From the NCBI GenBank assembly GCA_030733815.1, contig JAUZQE010000010.1, positions 1 through 64,000 of the forward strand: a stretch of 64,000 nucleotides of DNA, read 5' to 3'. This document shows positions 41,750 through 49,774 of this stretch, one piece after another. This DNA is from Yanghanlia caeni. Lineage in GTDB: Bacteria; Pseudomonadota; Gammaproteobacteria; Burkholderiales; Burkholderiaceae_B. Every line of letters begins with the position of its first letter. Position 1 is the first letter of the stretch. Both the position numbers and the translations under genes were made by a program. The notes below the pieces were generated by a model that saw only the letters and a list, made by a program, of their open reading frames with translations, searched no databases and had not been told where the DNA came from.

Positions 41750-44071
41750 ATGACGACACCGAATTACATGGCGCAGCTGGGGGCCACCCTGGTGGATCGG
41801 GGTTTCCCGATCCTGCCCATCCAGCCGCGCAGCAAAAAACCGGGCATGTACCGCCAGGGCGCCTGGCACGACTACCCCAAGTGGAGCCGCCACTGCGAGC
41901 GCGCCACCACCGAAAACGAGGTCGACATCTGGAGCGACTGGCCCGAGTCGGGCATCGGCATTGCCGCCGGCCGCGTGATCGGCATCGACATCGATGTGCT
42001 CGACGGCGAGATTGCCGCCAAGATCGAGGGGCTGGCTAAACGGATGCTGGGCGACACGCCGGCGGTGCGCATCGGCCGCGCGCCGAAGCGCCTTCTGGTC
42101 TATCGTGCCGCCCAGCCCTTTGCCGGCTTCAAGTACCCGCCTATCGAAGTGCTGGGCCAGGGGCAGCAGTTCATCGCCTACGGCATCCACCCGGACACCG
42201 GGCAGGCCTATGACTGGCCGGTGGAGAGTCTGGCCGATCTGAACCTCAGCGATCTGCCGGCGATCACCGAGGCGCAGGCCCGTGAGTTTGCCCAGGAAGC
42301 GTATTTGATGATCCCGGTCGCCTTGCGCCCCAAGAGCCTGAGCGTGGGCCGGCAGGCCGCCGGGGAATGCGCCCACCTGCCCGAGCAGCGCGGCACCTTC
42401 GCGGCGGTCGAGGATGCGCTCACCTACATCGTCAATGCGGATCTCGACTACGACAGCTGGGTGCGCATCGGCATGGCGATCAAGGGGGCGCTGGGGGACG
42501 CCGGCTGGCCGCTGTTCGAGCGCTGGTCGGCGAGTTCGCAAAAGCATGAACCCAAGACCACCGCCCAGGCCTGGCGCAGCTTTGCGCCGCAGCGCATCGG
42601 CGCCGGCACGCTCTACAAGCTGGCGCTGGACAACGGCTGGCATCCGGCGGCCGATCTGCAGCTCAATGGGGAGATCGTCAGCGAGGGCGTACATCCGGCG
42701 CAGGGGTTGATCGATGGGGTGCGGGAGGGGCTGCTCGACGGCCTGCTCGAGCAGAACGAGCCGGACGCCTATCGCCCGCCGCCTCCCACCCCGCTGCCGG
42801 CAGGTTGGGATGCGGTCGATGGCGTGCTGGGCCAGATGATGCAGCTGATGATCACGACCGCCAAGCGGCCGCAGCCGGTGCTCGCCTTGGGGGCCAGCCT
42901 GTGTGCGGTCGGGGCGCTGATGGGGCGCAAGTACCGCACCGAGAGCAACATCCGCTCGAACCTGTACGTGGTGGGCATTGCCGAGAGCGGCGCTGGAAAG
43001 AACCACAGCCGGGTGGTGATCAACGAGCTGTTTCGTCGCGCCAACCTACTGCAGTACCTGGGTGGCAACAAGATCGCCTCGGGCTCGGGCCTCCTGACGG
43101 CGCTGATGCGCCAGCCCGCGATCCTGTTCCAGTTGGACGAGTTCGGGATGTTCCTGGCCGCTGCCGCCGACAGGAAGCGTTCGCCCCGCTACGTGACCGA
43201 GATTCTCGATCTGATGACCGAGCTCTACACCACTTCGGGCACGACGTACTTCGGTGTCGAGTACGCCAGCACCCAGCACAACGACGCGCACCGGGCGATC
43301 CACCAGCCCTGTGCCTGCATCTACGGCACGACCACACCGTTGCACTTCTGGCAGGCCTTGCAGGCGGCCAACGTCGCGGACGGGTCGCTGGCGCGCTTTC
43401 TGATCCTGGAGAGCGAGGAGGACTTCCCGGACAGCAACGAGGTGTTTGGCAGCATCGATCCGCCGCAGGCTTTGATCGACACACTGGTCTTGATCCACGA
43501 AGGCGGCGGCCAGCTCAGTGGCAATCTGGCCAACATCGGCGCCGTTGCCGAAGTGGAGGTCGAACCGCTGGTGGTGCCGACCGCCCCCGAGGCCCAGGCG
43601 GTGTTTCGGGCGCTGGATCAGACCTTGCTGCAGGAGCTGCGCCGGGCGCGCGGCTCGGGGCTGTCCTCGATCCTCGCGCGCATCGAAGAAAACGCCACCA
43701 AGCTCGCCTTGATCCGTGCGGTCTCGCGCGACCCGGTCGCCCCGCAGATCGAGGCGTCGGATGCGGCGTGGGGTGCCATGCTTGCGCGCCACTGTGCCGA
43801 GCTCACCATCCGCGAGGTCGCCGCCCGCGTGTCGGAGAACCCGACCGAATCGAACCACAAGCGCTCGCTGAAGATCTTGCAGGACGCCGGTGCGCAGGGG
43901 ATGAGCAAGCGTGACTTCACGCGCCGCACCCAGTTCATGGATCTGCACCAGCGCGACAGCGTGCTCAAGACCCTGGTCGACGCGGGCTTCGTGGCCCTCG
44001 AGCAGCGGCTGACCAAGGGGCGGACGGCGCAGTGGATTCGCTACGTCGGTGGCGAGGAGGTGAGGTCATGA
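41750..44071 (+). CDS. bifunctional prim-pol primase/helicase-like replication protein
   Basis: A 773-residue phage replication protein. The N-terminal 200 residues form a prim-pol domain with GIGIAAGRVIGIDIDV, whose DID (80-82) is the metal-binding pair. About residues 220-300 match a PriCT-2-type helical domain (DSWVRIGMAIKGALG). From about 380 comes a DUF3987-like ATPase domain with Walker A AESGAGKN and Walker B-type ILFQLDEFG. A winged C-terminus follows. It likely primes and unwinds at the phage origin; the repeat-bearing gap directly downstream (44190-44384) may be that origin. Confidence 0.88.
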   Translation: MTTPNYMAQLGATLVDRGFPILPIQPRSKKPGMYRQGAWHDYPKWSRHCERATTENEVDIWSDWPESGIGIAAGRVIGIDIDVLDGEIAAKIEGLAKRMLGDTPAVRIGRAPKRLLVYRAAQPFAGFKYPPIEVLGQGQQFIAYGIHPDTGQAYDWPVESLADLNLSDLPAITEAQAREFAQEAYLMIPVALRPKSLSVGRQAAGECAHLPEQRGTFAAVEDALTYIVNADLDYDSWVRIGMAIKGALGDAGWPLFERWSASSQKHEPKTTAQAWRSFAPQRIGAGTLYKLALDNGWHPAADLQLNGEIVSEGVHPAQGLIDGVREGLLDGLLEQNEPDAYRPPPPTPLPAGWDAVDGVLGQMMQLMITTAKRPQPVLALGASLCAVGALMGRKYRTESNIRSNLYVVGIAESGAGKNHSRVVINELFRRANLLQYLGGNKIASGSGLLTALMRQPAILFQLDEFGMFLAAAADRKRSPRYVTEILDLMTELYTTSGTTYFGVEYASTQHNDAHRAIHQPCACIYGTTTPLHFWQALQAANVADGSLARFLILESEEDFPDSNEVFGSIDPPQALIDTLVLIHEGGGQLSGNLANIGAVAEVEVEPLVVPTAPEAQAVFRALDQTLLQELRRARGSGLSSILARIEENATKLALIRAVSRDPVAPQIEASDAAWGAMLARHCAELTIREVAARVSENPTESNHKRSLKILQDAGAQGMSKRDFTRRTQFMDLHQRDSVLKTLVDAGFVALEQRLTKGRTAQWIRYVGGEEVRS

Positions 44072-44325
44072 GCGCTGCACGCAGACGATGCGTCAAGGCT
44101 CCGCAGTCGGTGGGGCGGGCGTCAGGAGTGTTGCAACATGTTGATATAAAAGGAGAAAACGCTTCCGAGGTTATGATCAGCGGCCCTTGCGTCAATGTGT
44201 CAATCCGTCAAGGCCAGATACTTACATACACCTATCCTGATACATACCCATTCAGGCATACCTCGCGCGCGTGCGCGCTGTATACCTATAGAAAATCAAA
44301 AATTGATCTTAGATTGACGTATTGA
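44068..44325 (+). CDS. possible small protein overlapping the origin-like region
   Basis: An 85-codon frame begins at ATG 44068 with a strong GAGGAGGTGAGG site and a 4-bp overlap with the primase stop. The first 20 residues are basic (RRRCVKAPQSVGRAS); the rest is encoded by unusually AT-rich DNA with TTGACG repeats and looks less protein-like. It may be a real gene that has run into non-coding DNA, or only a leader. Confidence 0.4.
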   Translation: MSAARRRCVKAPQSVGRASGVLQHVDIKGENASEVMISGPCVNVSIRQGQILTYTYPDTYPFRHTSRACALYTYRKSKIDLRLTY

Positions 44326-44384
44326 AGAATGAACTATCTATCTCTATGAGAGGGGGTCTTAGATTGACGAATGAACTATTGACG
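44190..44384. other. origin-like AT-rich region with repeated TTGACG boxes
   Basis: Three boxes in one orientation lie at 44190-44213 (CGTCAAT, TGTCAAT, CGTCAAG). Three in the other lie further right: TCTTAGATTGACG at 44307-44319 and again at 44357-44369, exactly 50 bp apart, and ATTGACG at 44378-44384. AATGAACTAT also recurs (44328-44337 and 44370-44379). The DNA between them is markedly AT-rich for this phage. Directly after a prim-pol gene, this fits a replication origin with iterons or an operator array. Confidence 0.5.
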
Positions 44385-44572
44385 TAAGCACGGACGCCTT
44401 GCCGAGCGTCGGTCAGGCCCCGGCCTGCCCACTTACGGCACCCTGCAGTACCCCGCAGCACCCATCTCACCCGTACCTCATCCTTGTCGGACATGAGGGA
44501 GCAGCACCGACCCTGACCCGGTCCGTGATCGCGCTCCTCCAGGTCGCTAACGCGTTCCTTGGAGGATCGATT

Positions 44573-45202
44573 GTGATCACCTCAACTGTCGCCCCGCACT
44601 CGGGGCTGGGGCAGCGTGCCCCGCAACCCAAGCATTTCGTCTCACCACCCCAGGCCACGGCCGCCACCGGCGTGCTGCGCCACACGGTCAGCACCACCCT
44701 CTGGCGGACGGTGCCCGGCTACCCCGCCTACGAAGTCTCGGTCGATGGCGTCGTGCGCCGCTGCCAGGGCTTTCGCTGCCACCGCGCCCACCGGGTTCTG
44801 ATGCCCTTCATCCGCCCCAACGGCTACGCCCAGATCCTCCTGTACCAAGGGGGCCAGCGCCAGCGCTTCGGGGTGCATCAACTCGTCGCGCTGGCCTTCC
44901 TCGGCCCCAAACCGTCACTCCAGCACCAGGTGGCGCACCTCGATGGCCAGCGCCTGAACAACCACGTCAGCAATCTCGCCTGGCTACTGCCCATCGAAAA
45001 CGATGCGCACAAGGACCTGCACGGCACGCGGCTGCGCGGCTCGCAGATCCACAGCGCCAAGCTTGTGGAAGCCCAGGTCGTGCTGATCCGCCAGGCGCTC
45101 GCCGTCGGCATCCGGCAGTGCGTCCTGGCACAGACCTACGGCGTCTCCGATTCGACGGTGAGTCTGATCGCGCGCGCCAAGACCTGGAGGCATGTGCGAT
45201 GA
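44573..45202 (+). CDS. HNH endonuclease with NUMOD4 and C-terminal helix-turn-helix
   Basis: A 209-residue protein from GTG 44573, chosen for the GGAGG site seven bases upstream. Residues about 40-60 are a NUMOD4 motif (WRTVPGYPAYEVSVDG), about 95-145 the HNH core (VHQLVALAFLG, VAHLDGQRLNNHVSNLAWL) and the C-terminus a DNA-binding helix pair (VLAQTYGVSDSTVSLIARAK). This is the build of free-standing homing endonucleases found in phages. Overlap with the RuvC-like gene suggests that it is integrated into the operon and may also serve the phage. Confidence 0.88.
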   Translation: MITSTVAPHSGLGQRAPQPKHFVSPPQATAATGVLRHTVSTTLWRTVPGYPAYEVSVDGVVRRCQGFRCHRAHRVLMPFIRPNGYAQILLYQGGQRQRFGVHQLVALAFLGPKPSLQHQVAHLDGQRLNNHVSNLAWLLPIENDAHKDLHGTRLRGSQIHSAKLVEAQVVLIRQALAVGIRQCVLAQTYGVSDSTVSLIARAKTWRHVR

Positions 45203-45654
45203 GAACGCTGGCACTCGATATGGGCTCACGCTGCGGCTGGGCCATTGGTAAAGCGGGCGAGGTGTGTTCCGGCGTGTGGGACATCGCCCCACGCCGGGGC
45301 GAATCGCCGGGAATGCGCTACCTGCACCTGCGCGCTCACCTGCAGCACGTGCGCGCGGCCTATCCCGATCTGGCGGCTGTGTTCTACGAGCAGGCACATC
45401 ACCGGGGAGGCGCTGCCACCGAGTACGCCGTGGGGTGCGTTGCCACCGTGCAGGCCTGGTGCGCTGAGCACGGCATCGAACACGCGGCGGTGCACAGCGC
45501 CACGATCAAGAAGCACGCCACCGGCAAGGGCAATGCGCCCAAGGATGCGGTGATGGCGGCGATGCGCGGCCGTGGCTTTACGCCCGCTGACGACAACGAG
45601 GCCGACGCCCTGGCGCTGCTCGATTGGGCGTTTGCCCAGGGAGGTGCGCGATGA
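45199..45654 (+). CDS. RuvC-like Holliday junction resolvase
   Basis: A 151-residue RNase H-fold nuclease. Acidic residues expected at the active site are visible: Asp7 in LALDMGSRCGWA, Glu64 in VFYEQ and the C-terminal DDNEADALAL cluster (131-140). Phage RuvC-like proteins resolve branched DNA before packaging. It overlaps genes on both sides by 4 bp. Confidence 0.88.
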   Translation: MRTLALDMGSRCGWAIGKAGEVCSGVWDIAPRRGESPGMRYLHLRAHLQHVRAAYPDLAAVFYEQAHHRGGAATEYAVGCVATVQAWCAEHGIEHAAVHSATIKKHATGKGNAPKDAVMAAMRGRGFTPADDNEADALALLDWAFAQGGAR

Positions 45655-46037
45655 CTGCCTTTGCCATCAGCACCGAGCGCTGGCGTCCGCCGAAACCACG
45701 GGTCGGCCAGCGCGCCCTGGAAAAAGTCCTCAACCGCCACACCGCCGTGAGCTGCCCCGAGTCGCGTCTGTTCGTCGCGGTGATCAGCGCCGCCATCGTC
45801 GATTGCCTGTCCTTGGGCAAGGGCGTGAGGCGCGAAGCCCGGCGCTTTCTGCTGGGCGATGACCTGGGCTTGTGGTGCGACTGGGTCGGCCTGAACCCGG
45901 ACTTCGTGCGCCGCATCGCCCACCAGGCCGGCTACCTCGCCGACGAACAGCAGCACTGGGAAGGCGGGCGTGCCAAGGCACCCGCCCAAGCCCAGCACCC
46001 AACCGCCACCCCGAATCCCGAAGGAGCCTCCGAATGA
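45651..46037 (+). CDS. phage hypothetical protein
   Basis: A 128-residue protein with a helical core around SRLFVAVISAAIVDCLSLGKGVRREARRFLLGDDLGLWCDWVGL split across about residues 40-82 and a disordered, Pro/Ala-rich tail. It is not recognised. Four-base overlaps with neighbours (ATGA) place it firmly in the rightward operon. Confidence 0.7.
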   Translation: MTAFAISTERWRPPKPRVGQRALEKVLNRHTAVSCPESRLFVAVISAAIVDCLSLGKGVRREARRFLLGDDLGLWCDWVGLNPDFVRRIAHQAGYLADEQQHWEGGRAKAPAQAQHPTATPNPEGASE

Positions 46038-46402
46038 ACCCCACCTCTGTTTCCATCCCCTGCGCCCTCGGGCGTCTCGCCCCGGCGTCACCGGCCAGCA
46101 GCGATGAACTGCGCGCGATGCGTGCAGCCGCTTGGCACAAGCAAGGCATTGTGGTCGTACCGCTGGAGGACATCTACGACGAGTGGGATCGGGCGTTCCT
46201 GTCCGGCATCGCCACCAAGCTCTACGGCGCGCGAACGGCAACGACGAAGCAGAATCGTCCCTGGCGCGAAGGCGAGGTCATCGACCGGGGTGATGGCGAG
46301 ACCTGGACGGTGGTGGCGACCACGGCCAAATCGATCACCGTGCAACGTGACCGCGACGGCGCGCTGGCCACCCTCGGGCAACTCGGGGAGGCGCGGCCAT
46401 GA
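46034..46402 (+). CDS. phage hypothetical protein
   Basis: A 122-residue protein. The first half is helical (SSDELRAMRAAAWHKQGIVVV) and the second a small beta-rich domain (REGEVIDRGDGETWTVVATTAKSITVQRD). AAGGAG lies upstream. Its coupled position before a 196-residue gene suggests a shared job, which is unknown. Confidence 0.65.
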   Translation: MNPTSVSIPCALGRLAPASPASSDELRAMRAAAWHKQGIVVVPLEDIYDEWDRAFLSGIATKLYGARTATTKQNRPWREGEVIDRGDGETWTVVATTAKSITVQRDRDGALATLGQLGEARP

Positions 46403-46989
46403 CCAAGAAAACCCAACGCGCCAAGGCCCGTGCCGAGAAGAAGCCGCGCATCGGCGAGGAACACATCCGCCCGGACGGCAGCGTGATCCGCTACGTGCGG
46501 GAAGAGGACGATGACCAGAAGCCGGTCGACCACTACCGCTCCGTGGACACACTGGCGCTGATGCTCAGGAACGGCAGCATCACTGGTGCCATGCACGATG
46601 CCGGCCAACAGTTCTCGCAGGACTTCGCGCGGGCGTTTGGCAGTGGCGTCGCCAGTCCCAAGCTCGACGGCCTGCCGGGTGGTACAGCGCCTGGGCAGAT
46701 GATGGTCGAGAGGAACGCCGGCGCTGCGCGTGCCGTGCGGGAGGCACTGGAGGCGGTCGGCGGTAGCGGCTCTCCTGCCGGATCGGCGCTGTGGTACGTG
46801 GCGGGGCTTGGGATGTCGGTCAGGGACTGGTCGATTCGCTTGGGCTGGAGCGGCAAGGCCATGTCCAAGGAGGAAGGCAAAGGCATCCTCATTGCCGCGC
46901 TAGGTATGCTGGCTCGGTACTATGGCTACGAGCGTGAGGCGCGGCCGCGTCGCCCACCCCCGGTGCACGAGTTTGCCCGGTCGGGCTGA
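46399..46989 (+). CDS. phage hypothetical protein, possibly DUF6456-like
   Basis: A 196-residue basic protein. After a Lys/Arg-rich start, the C-terminal half reads like a helix-turn-helix (SALWYVAGLGMSVRDWSIRLG, about 130-150, then MSKEEGKGILIAALGMLARYYG), reminiscent of DUF6456-type DNA-binding domains. In this position, at the end of the early operon, such a protein could be a late-gene activator or antiterminator, but that is inference. Confidence 0.6.
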   Translation: MTKKTQRAKARAEKKPRIGEEHIRPDGSVIRYVREEDDDQKPVDHYRSVDTLALMLRNGSITGAMHDAGQQFSQDFARAFGSGVASPKLDGLPGGTAPGQMMVERNAGAARAVREALEAVGGSGSPAGSALWYVAGLGMSVRDWSIRLGWSGKAMSKEEGKGILIAALGMLARYYGYEREARPRRPPPVHEFARSG

Positions 46990-47010
46990 TTGGCGGATAA
47001 TCTCGGACGT

Positions 47011-47027
47011 CACCCCGGCGCGGGGTG
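47011..47027. other. hairpin ahead of the GNAT module
   Basis: CACCCCG and CGGGGTG form a 7-bp perfect stem with a 3-nt loop, 23 bp before the small gene at 47051. It could end the early transcript or be an operator for the module. Confidence 0.4.
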
Positions 47028-47050
47028 GCGTTCGATCCTGGAGTGAATTG

Positions 47051-47230
47051 ATGAAACCCGCAGCATTCAAAGCGACACCGAAGTTGGGCGTGGAAGCCAG
47101 CCGAGCCTTGTTGGAGGCCGTCGGCAGCGTCACCCTGACCGACAAACGTCGCCGCGAGTTGGCCTCGCTGGCTGAGTCTGCCCGTCAAGCCTTTGCCCGA
47201 CCGCTGCCTACCAAGGCGAATGGCCATTGA
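47051..47230 (+). CDS. small protein paired with GNAT acetyltransferase, antitoxin candidate
   Basis: A 59-residue protein, basic and helical, with TPKLGVEASRALLEAVGSVT and LTDKRRRELASLAESAR. It overlaps the GNAT gene by 11 bp, as antitoxin genes often do in TacA-TacT type systems, although a ribbon-helix-helix fold is not evident in the sequence. GGAG lies upstream of ATG 47051. Confidence 0.6.
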   Translation: MKPAAFKATPKLGVEASRALLEAVGSVTLTDKRRRELASLAESARQAFARPLPTKANGH

Positions 47231-47762
47231 TCGAGACAGCCTCACCCTTCGACATATCCGCGATGTTGAAGACGAGGTTCTGAACCAGTTCTCTTGCGGT
47301 CGCCCCCAACTCGACGATTTCCTGCGCGAAGACGCACGCGACTACGATGCACACGGACTGACCAGCACGGTCATCGTGTTCGCCGAAGGCTACAGCTCTC
47401 CGGTTGCCTACTTCAGCCTAACGGCCGACTCGGTGCATCTGAGCAGCGGCGAGCGTACCGACCTGGGGCTGCCCTTCGATGCGCCAATCAGCTACTACCC
47501 GGCGGCCAAGATCACCAAGCTGGCCGTGATGTCCGAACTGCAGCGCAGCGGCATCGGTGAGGCGCTCATCGAGCTGATCTGCGGCATCGTCTCCACGGCC
47601 CCGTTTGCGGTGCGACTGCTCACGGTCGATGCGGTGAACCAGGAGGCGGTGCTGAACTTTTACGAGCGCACTGGCTTCATCGAGAGCCTCTCGGAAAAGA
47701 AAGAACGCCAGAGTCAAAAGGTGCGCGACACCATCCTGATGTTCAAGGATCTGTACCAGTAG
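47220..47762 (+). CDS. GNAT family N-acetyltransferase, TacT-like toxin candidate
   Basis: A 180-residue acetyltransferase. ATG 47220 begins the conserved part. It has FSCGRPQLDDFLREDARDYDAHGLTSTVIVF, ITKLAVMSELQRSGIGEALI with the acetyl-CoA loop QRSGIG, and a terminal NFYERTGFIE. This matches the TacT/AtaT-like GNAT group (the CG-X2-LD-FL opening is typical), whose toxins acetylate charged aminoacyl-tRNAs. The overlapping 59-residue gene upstream would be the antitoxin. Confidence 0.8.
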   Translation: MAIDRDSLTLRHIRDVEDEVLNQFSCGRPQLDDFLREDARDYDAHGLTSTVIVFAEGYSSPVAYFSLTADSVHLSSGERTDLGLPFDAPISYYPAAKITKLAVMSELQRSGIGEALIELICGIVSTAPFAVRLLTVDAVNQEAVLNFYERTGFIESLSEKKERQSQKVRDTILMFKDLYQ

Positions 47763-47780
47763 CGCAGCAAAAAATTATTT

Positions 47781-47818
47781 GCATGCCAGCACCAAAACCT
47801 ACTTGAACGGTGGCATGC
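47781..47818. repeat. inverted repeat between GNAT and late genes
   Basis: GCATGCCA (47781-47788) and TGGCATGC (47811-47818) are perfect arms with a 22-nt spacer, within a gene-free stretch. The spacer also contains pairing CACC/GGTG edges. Possible operator or transcript end. Confidence 0.4.
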
Positions 47819-47853
47819 CACAAGGTACAGTAATCCCGTACTGCTAATAACTG

Positions 47854-47890
47854 CGCCCACCGGAAACACCGCGTGGGCGTTGTCGTTTCT
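47854..47890 (+). terminator. probable terminator ahead of the late block
   Basis: CGCCCAC (47854-47860) pairs with GTGGGCG (47873-47879), followed by TTGTCGTTTC. The T-run is imperfect. Confidence 0.45.
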
Positions 47891-47933
47891 GGGCCTGGCG
47901 TTCGCCTCTCTGCCCAGCGCTGGAGACTCCCCC

Positions 47934-48137
47934 ATGAAACTCCTCATCACCCGCCCGGTGGTCCTCACCGGCGACGGCGGCACGCGCGCGTTCGTCCCTG
48001 GCTTGACGGTCGATGTCGATGCGGCCACCGCTGAACAGATCCTGGTGAGTCAGGCCGGCATCGCTGCCGAGCCTGCCGCCTCAGCCGAAGCTGCTACCAC
48101 CCCACGCCGCCGGAAGTCCGCCGATGCTGAAACTTGA
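47934..48137 (+). CDS. small phage hypothetical protein
   Basis: A 67-residue protein with a beta-rich start (LLITRPVVLTGDGGTRAFVPGLTVDVDA) and an Ala-rich tail ending in a basic RRRK patch. GGAG lies upstream of ATG 47934, and it overlaps the next gene by 14 bp. Similar short proteins precede minor structural genes in some prophages; the function is unknown. Confidence 0.65.
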   Translation: MKLLITRPVVLTGDGGTRAFVPGLTVDVDAATAEQILVSQAGIAAEPAASAEAATTPRRRKSADAET

Positions 48138-48693
48138 CGTCACCGCAGACGTGGCCAAGGCGACCGAGCACCTCTCGGAACTGGCTCAGCAGCACGTCCC
48201 GAACGCTGCAGCCAAGGCACTGACCCGCACGGCCTTCGACGCCCGTGATGCGGTGCGCGAGGGTCTGCCCAAGCGCTTCAACCTGCGCCGCCCGTGGGTC
48301 AGCCAGGGCATAGGCGTGACGCAGGCCAAGCCGCGCACGCTGATGGCCGAGGTCTGGTCGCGGGATCGGTTCATGGCGCTGCAGGAAACCGGTGGCACCA
48401 AAACCAGCACCTCGGCCATCCCGCTCGGGCCGATGGCGCAGAAGGCTCGCACGCAGGTGATCCCCAAGAGCCAGTGGCCGGGCCAGATGCTGGCGAAGAA
48501 GAACGTGTTCTACCGTGCCGGTGCCGTGTTCGAGCGCCGTGACGAGAAGCGCATCCTGGCCTTGTACCTGCTGCGTCGCCAGCAGAAGGTCGAGCCGCGT
48601 TTCGGCATGGCCGACACCGTGCGCAGCGTGGCACTGCGGGAGTACCGGCGGCAGATGGAACGCGCCCTGCGGGAAGAACTGACGAAGGGCTGA
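48124..48693 (+). CDS. putative phage tail/neck protein (GpZ-like)
   Basis: A 189-residue basic protein. DVAKATEHLSELAQQHVPNAAAKALTRTAFDARDAVREGL at the N-terminus (residues about 9-48) is the pattern of minor tail/neck proteins such as phage GpZ-type or HK97 gp10-like components, and the C-terminus is a helical basic stretch. It stands apart from the other structural genes, upstream of the small terminase, which is unusual. The call is by general resemblance only. Confidence 0.5.
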   Translation: MLKLDVTADVAKATEHLSELAQQHVPNAAAKALTRTAFDARDAVREGLPKRFNLRRPWVSQGIGVTQAKPRTLMAEVWSRDRFMALQETGGTKTSTSAIPLGPMAQKARTQVIPKSQWPGQMLAKKNVFYRAGAVFERRDEKRILALYLLRRQQKVEPRFGMADTVRSVALREYRRQMERALREELTKG

Positions 48694-48699
48694 AGCGTG

Positions 48700-48949
48700 C
48701 GTCGGAACACTGAAAGTCGATAGCCCTAAAACGCGATAGGAAGCCTTTTGAGCGATTTTGCGCTGAAGGCGCTGCTTGGTATTGCCGGGCCTGCAATCGC
48801 GCCTCTGGCGACGATTAACGGGTCCTCCCGGGCCATCTGAAGCGCGGGGGCCGCGCGCAGCGCGACGCTTGCCTAGCGTCAGACTCAAAAAATAGGTGGT
48901 CAGGTGGTCAGTGGTCACCCCGGCTGCCATCAAATGCTTGGAGATCCCC
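48700..48949. other. cos/packaging-site-like non-coding region
   Basis: This 250-bp stretch between the tail-like gene and the small terminase gene holds GGGTCCTCCCGGGCC (48820-48834), a GC-rich segment with GCGCGCAGCGCG, a GACGCT/AGCGTC hairpin (about 48864-48880) and three near-tandem GGTGGTCA units (48895-48918). Strings like the first are seen just before small-terminase genes of lambda-type prophages, where cos lies. A 30-codon TTG frame at 48748 seems incidental. Confidence 0.45.
48895..48919. repeat. GGTGGTCA triplicate
   Basis: GGTGGTCA at 48895-48902 and 48903-48910 is followed by GTGGTCA in 48911-48917, ending in an ACC that makes the last unit partly palindromic (GGTGACCAC on the other strand). 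It sits 32 bp before the small terminase start and could bind that protein. Confidence 0.5.
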
Positions 48950-49480
48950 ATGAGCATGAGCTTGCGCGCCTACGCCCGGCATCGCGGCGTGGCCCTGTCC
49001 GCTGTCCAGAAGGCGATTGCCAGTGGCCGCATTCACCCGGAACCCGATGGCCGCATCGATCCGATCAAGGCCGATGCCCAGTGGGATCGGCACACGCGAA
49101 CCGCCCAGCCGACCACCCCCGGGGTGACCACCGCCCGACCACCACCGGTGTCCCAACCCGCTGCACCGCCGCCGATGCCCCAGGCCAGCGACGAGGCCCG
49201 AGGTGTCGATTACCACAAGGCCCGGGCGGTGCGCGAAACCTACTCGGCGCGCCTGGCCAAGCTCGAATTCGAAGAGCGCACGGGCAAGCTGATCAGCAAG
49301 GACGAGGTCGACATCAAGTATTTCCAGCTGGCCCGCCAGCTGCGGGATCGGATGCAGCAGATCCCGCGCAAGGTTGCGCCCGAGATCGTCGCCCTGGTGG
49401 TGGCCGACCCGGATGTGCGCGGTGTCACCGACATCTTGGATGTCGCCATTCGTGAAGCCCTGGAGGACCTGGCCCGATGA
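48950..49480 (+). CDS. phage terminase small subunit-like protein (Nu1 type)
   Basis: A 176-residue protein. Residues 1-40 form a winged-helix DNA-recognition motif (LRAYARHRGVALSAVQKAI, then SGRIHPEPDGRIDP), followed by a Pro/Ala-rich linker and a long C-terminal helical part (RAVRETYSARLAKLEFEERTG and the FQLARQLRDRMQQIPRKVAPE segment) as in Nu1-like DNA packaging proteins. GGAG lies seven bases before ATG 48950. It would mark the cos site and load the large subunit at 55456, from which it is separated by methyltransferases and a leftward island, an unusual split. Confidence 0.75.
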   Translation: MSMSLRAYARHRGVALSAVQKAIASGRIHPEPDGRIDPIKADAQWDRHTRTAQPTTPGVTTARPPPVSQPAAPPPMPQASDEARGVDYHKARAVRETYSARLAKLEFEERTGKLISKDEVDIKYFQLARQLRDRMQQIPRKVAPEIVALVVADPDVRGVTDILDVAIREALEDLAR

Positions 49481-49719
49481 AGAAACACCCGATCAAAACC
49501 CACCCGATGTGGAACCCCAACGAGCCGACCTACGCCGATGTCGGGGACGTAGTCGGCAAAGCCTTCGCAGCGGGCCTGCGCCCCGATCCTGTCGAAGAGC
49601 CTGTGTCGGCAGAGCGGCCATCTGAGCTTCTCGAAATCTTGGTGCGCGACGCCCTGCGCCAACACCTCGATGCGCTGATTCCTATCGTCGCCCGCGAGAT
49701 CACGCAGCGTCTGCGCTGA
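49477..49719 (+). CDS. small phage hypothetical protein
   Basis: An 80-residue protein, overlapping the small-terminase gene by 4 bp. It has a basic start (KKHPIKTHPMWNPNEP) and an acidic/helical end (LLEILVRDALRQHLDALIPIV). Not recognised; co-translation suggests a packaging-related role. Confidence 0.6.
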   Translation: MKKHPIKTHPMWNPNEPTYADVGDVVGKAFAAGLRPDPVEEPVSAERPSELLEILVRDALRQHLDALIPIVAREITQRLR

Positions 49720-49774
49720 TTTCTTCGTCAGATCCCTCTGGCGAATGTTTCAACATTTTCGTCGAGGGTCATCG

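Noticed and set aside
48748-48840. 30-codon TTG frame in the packaging region
   Set aside because: Weak start, no known similarity, and it overlaps cos-like sequence.
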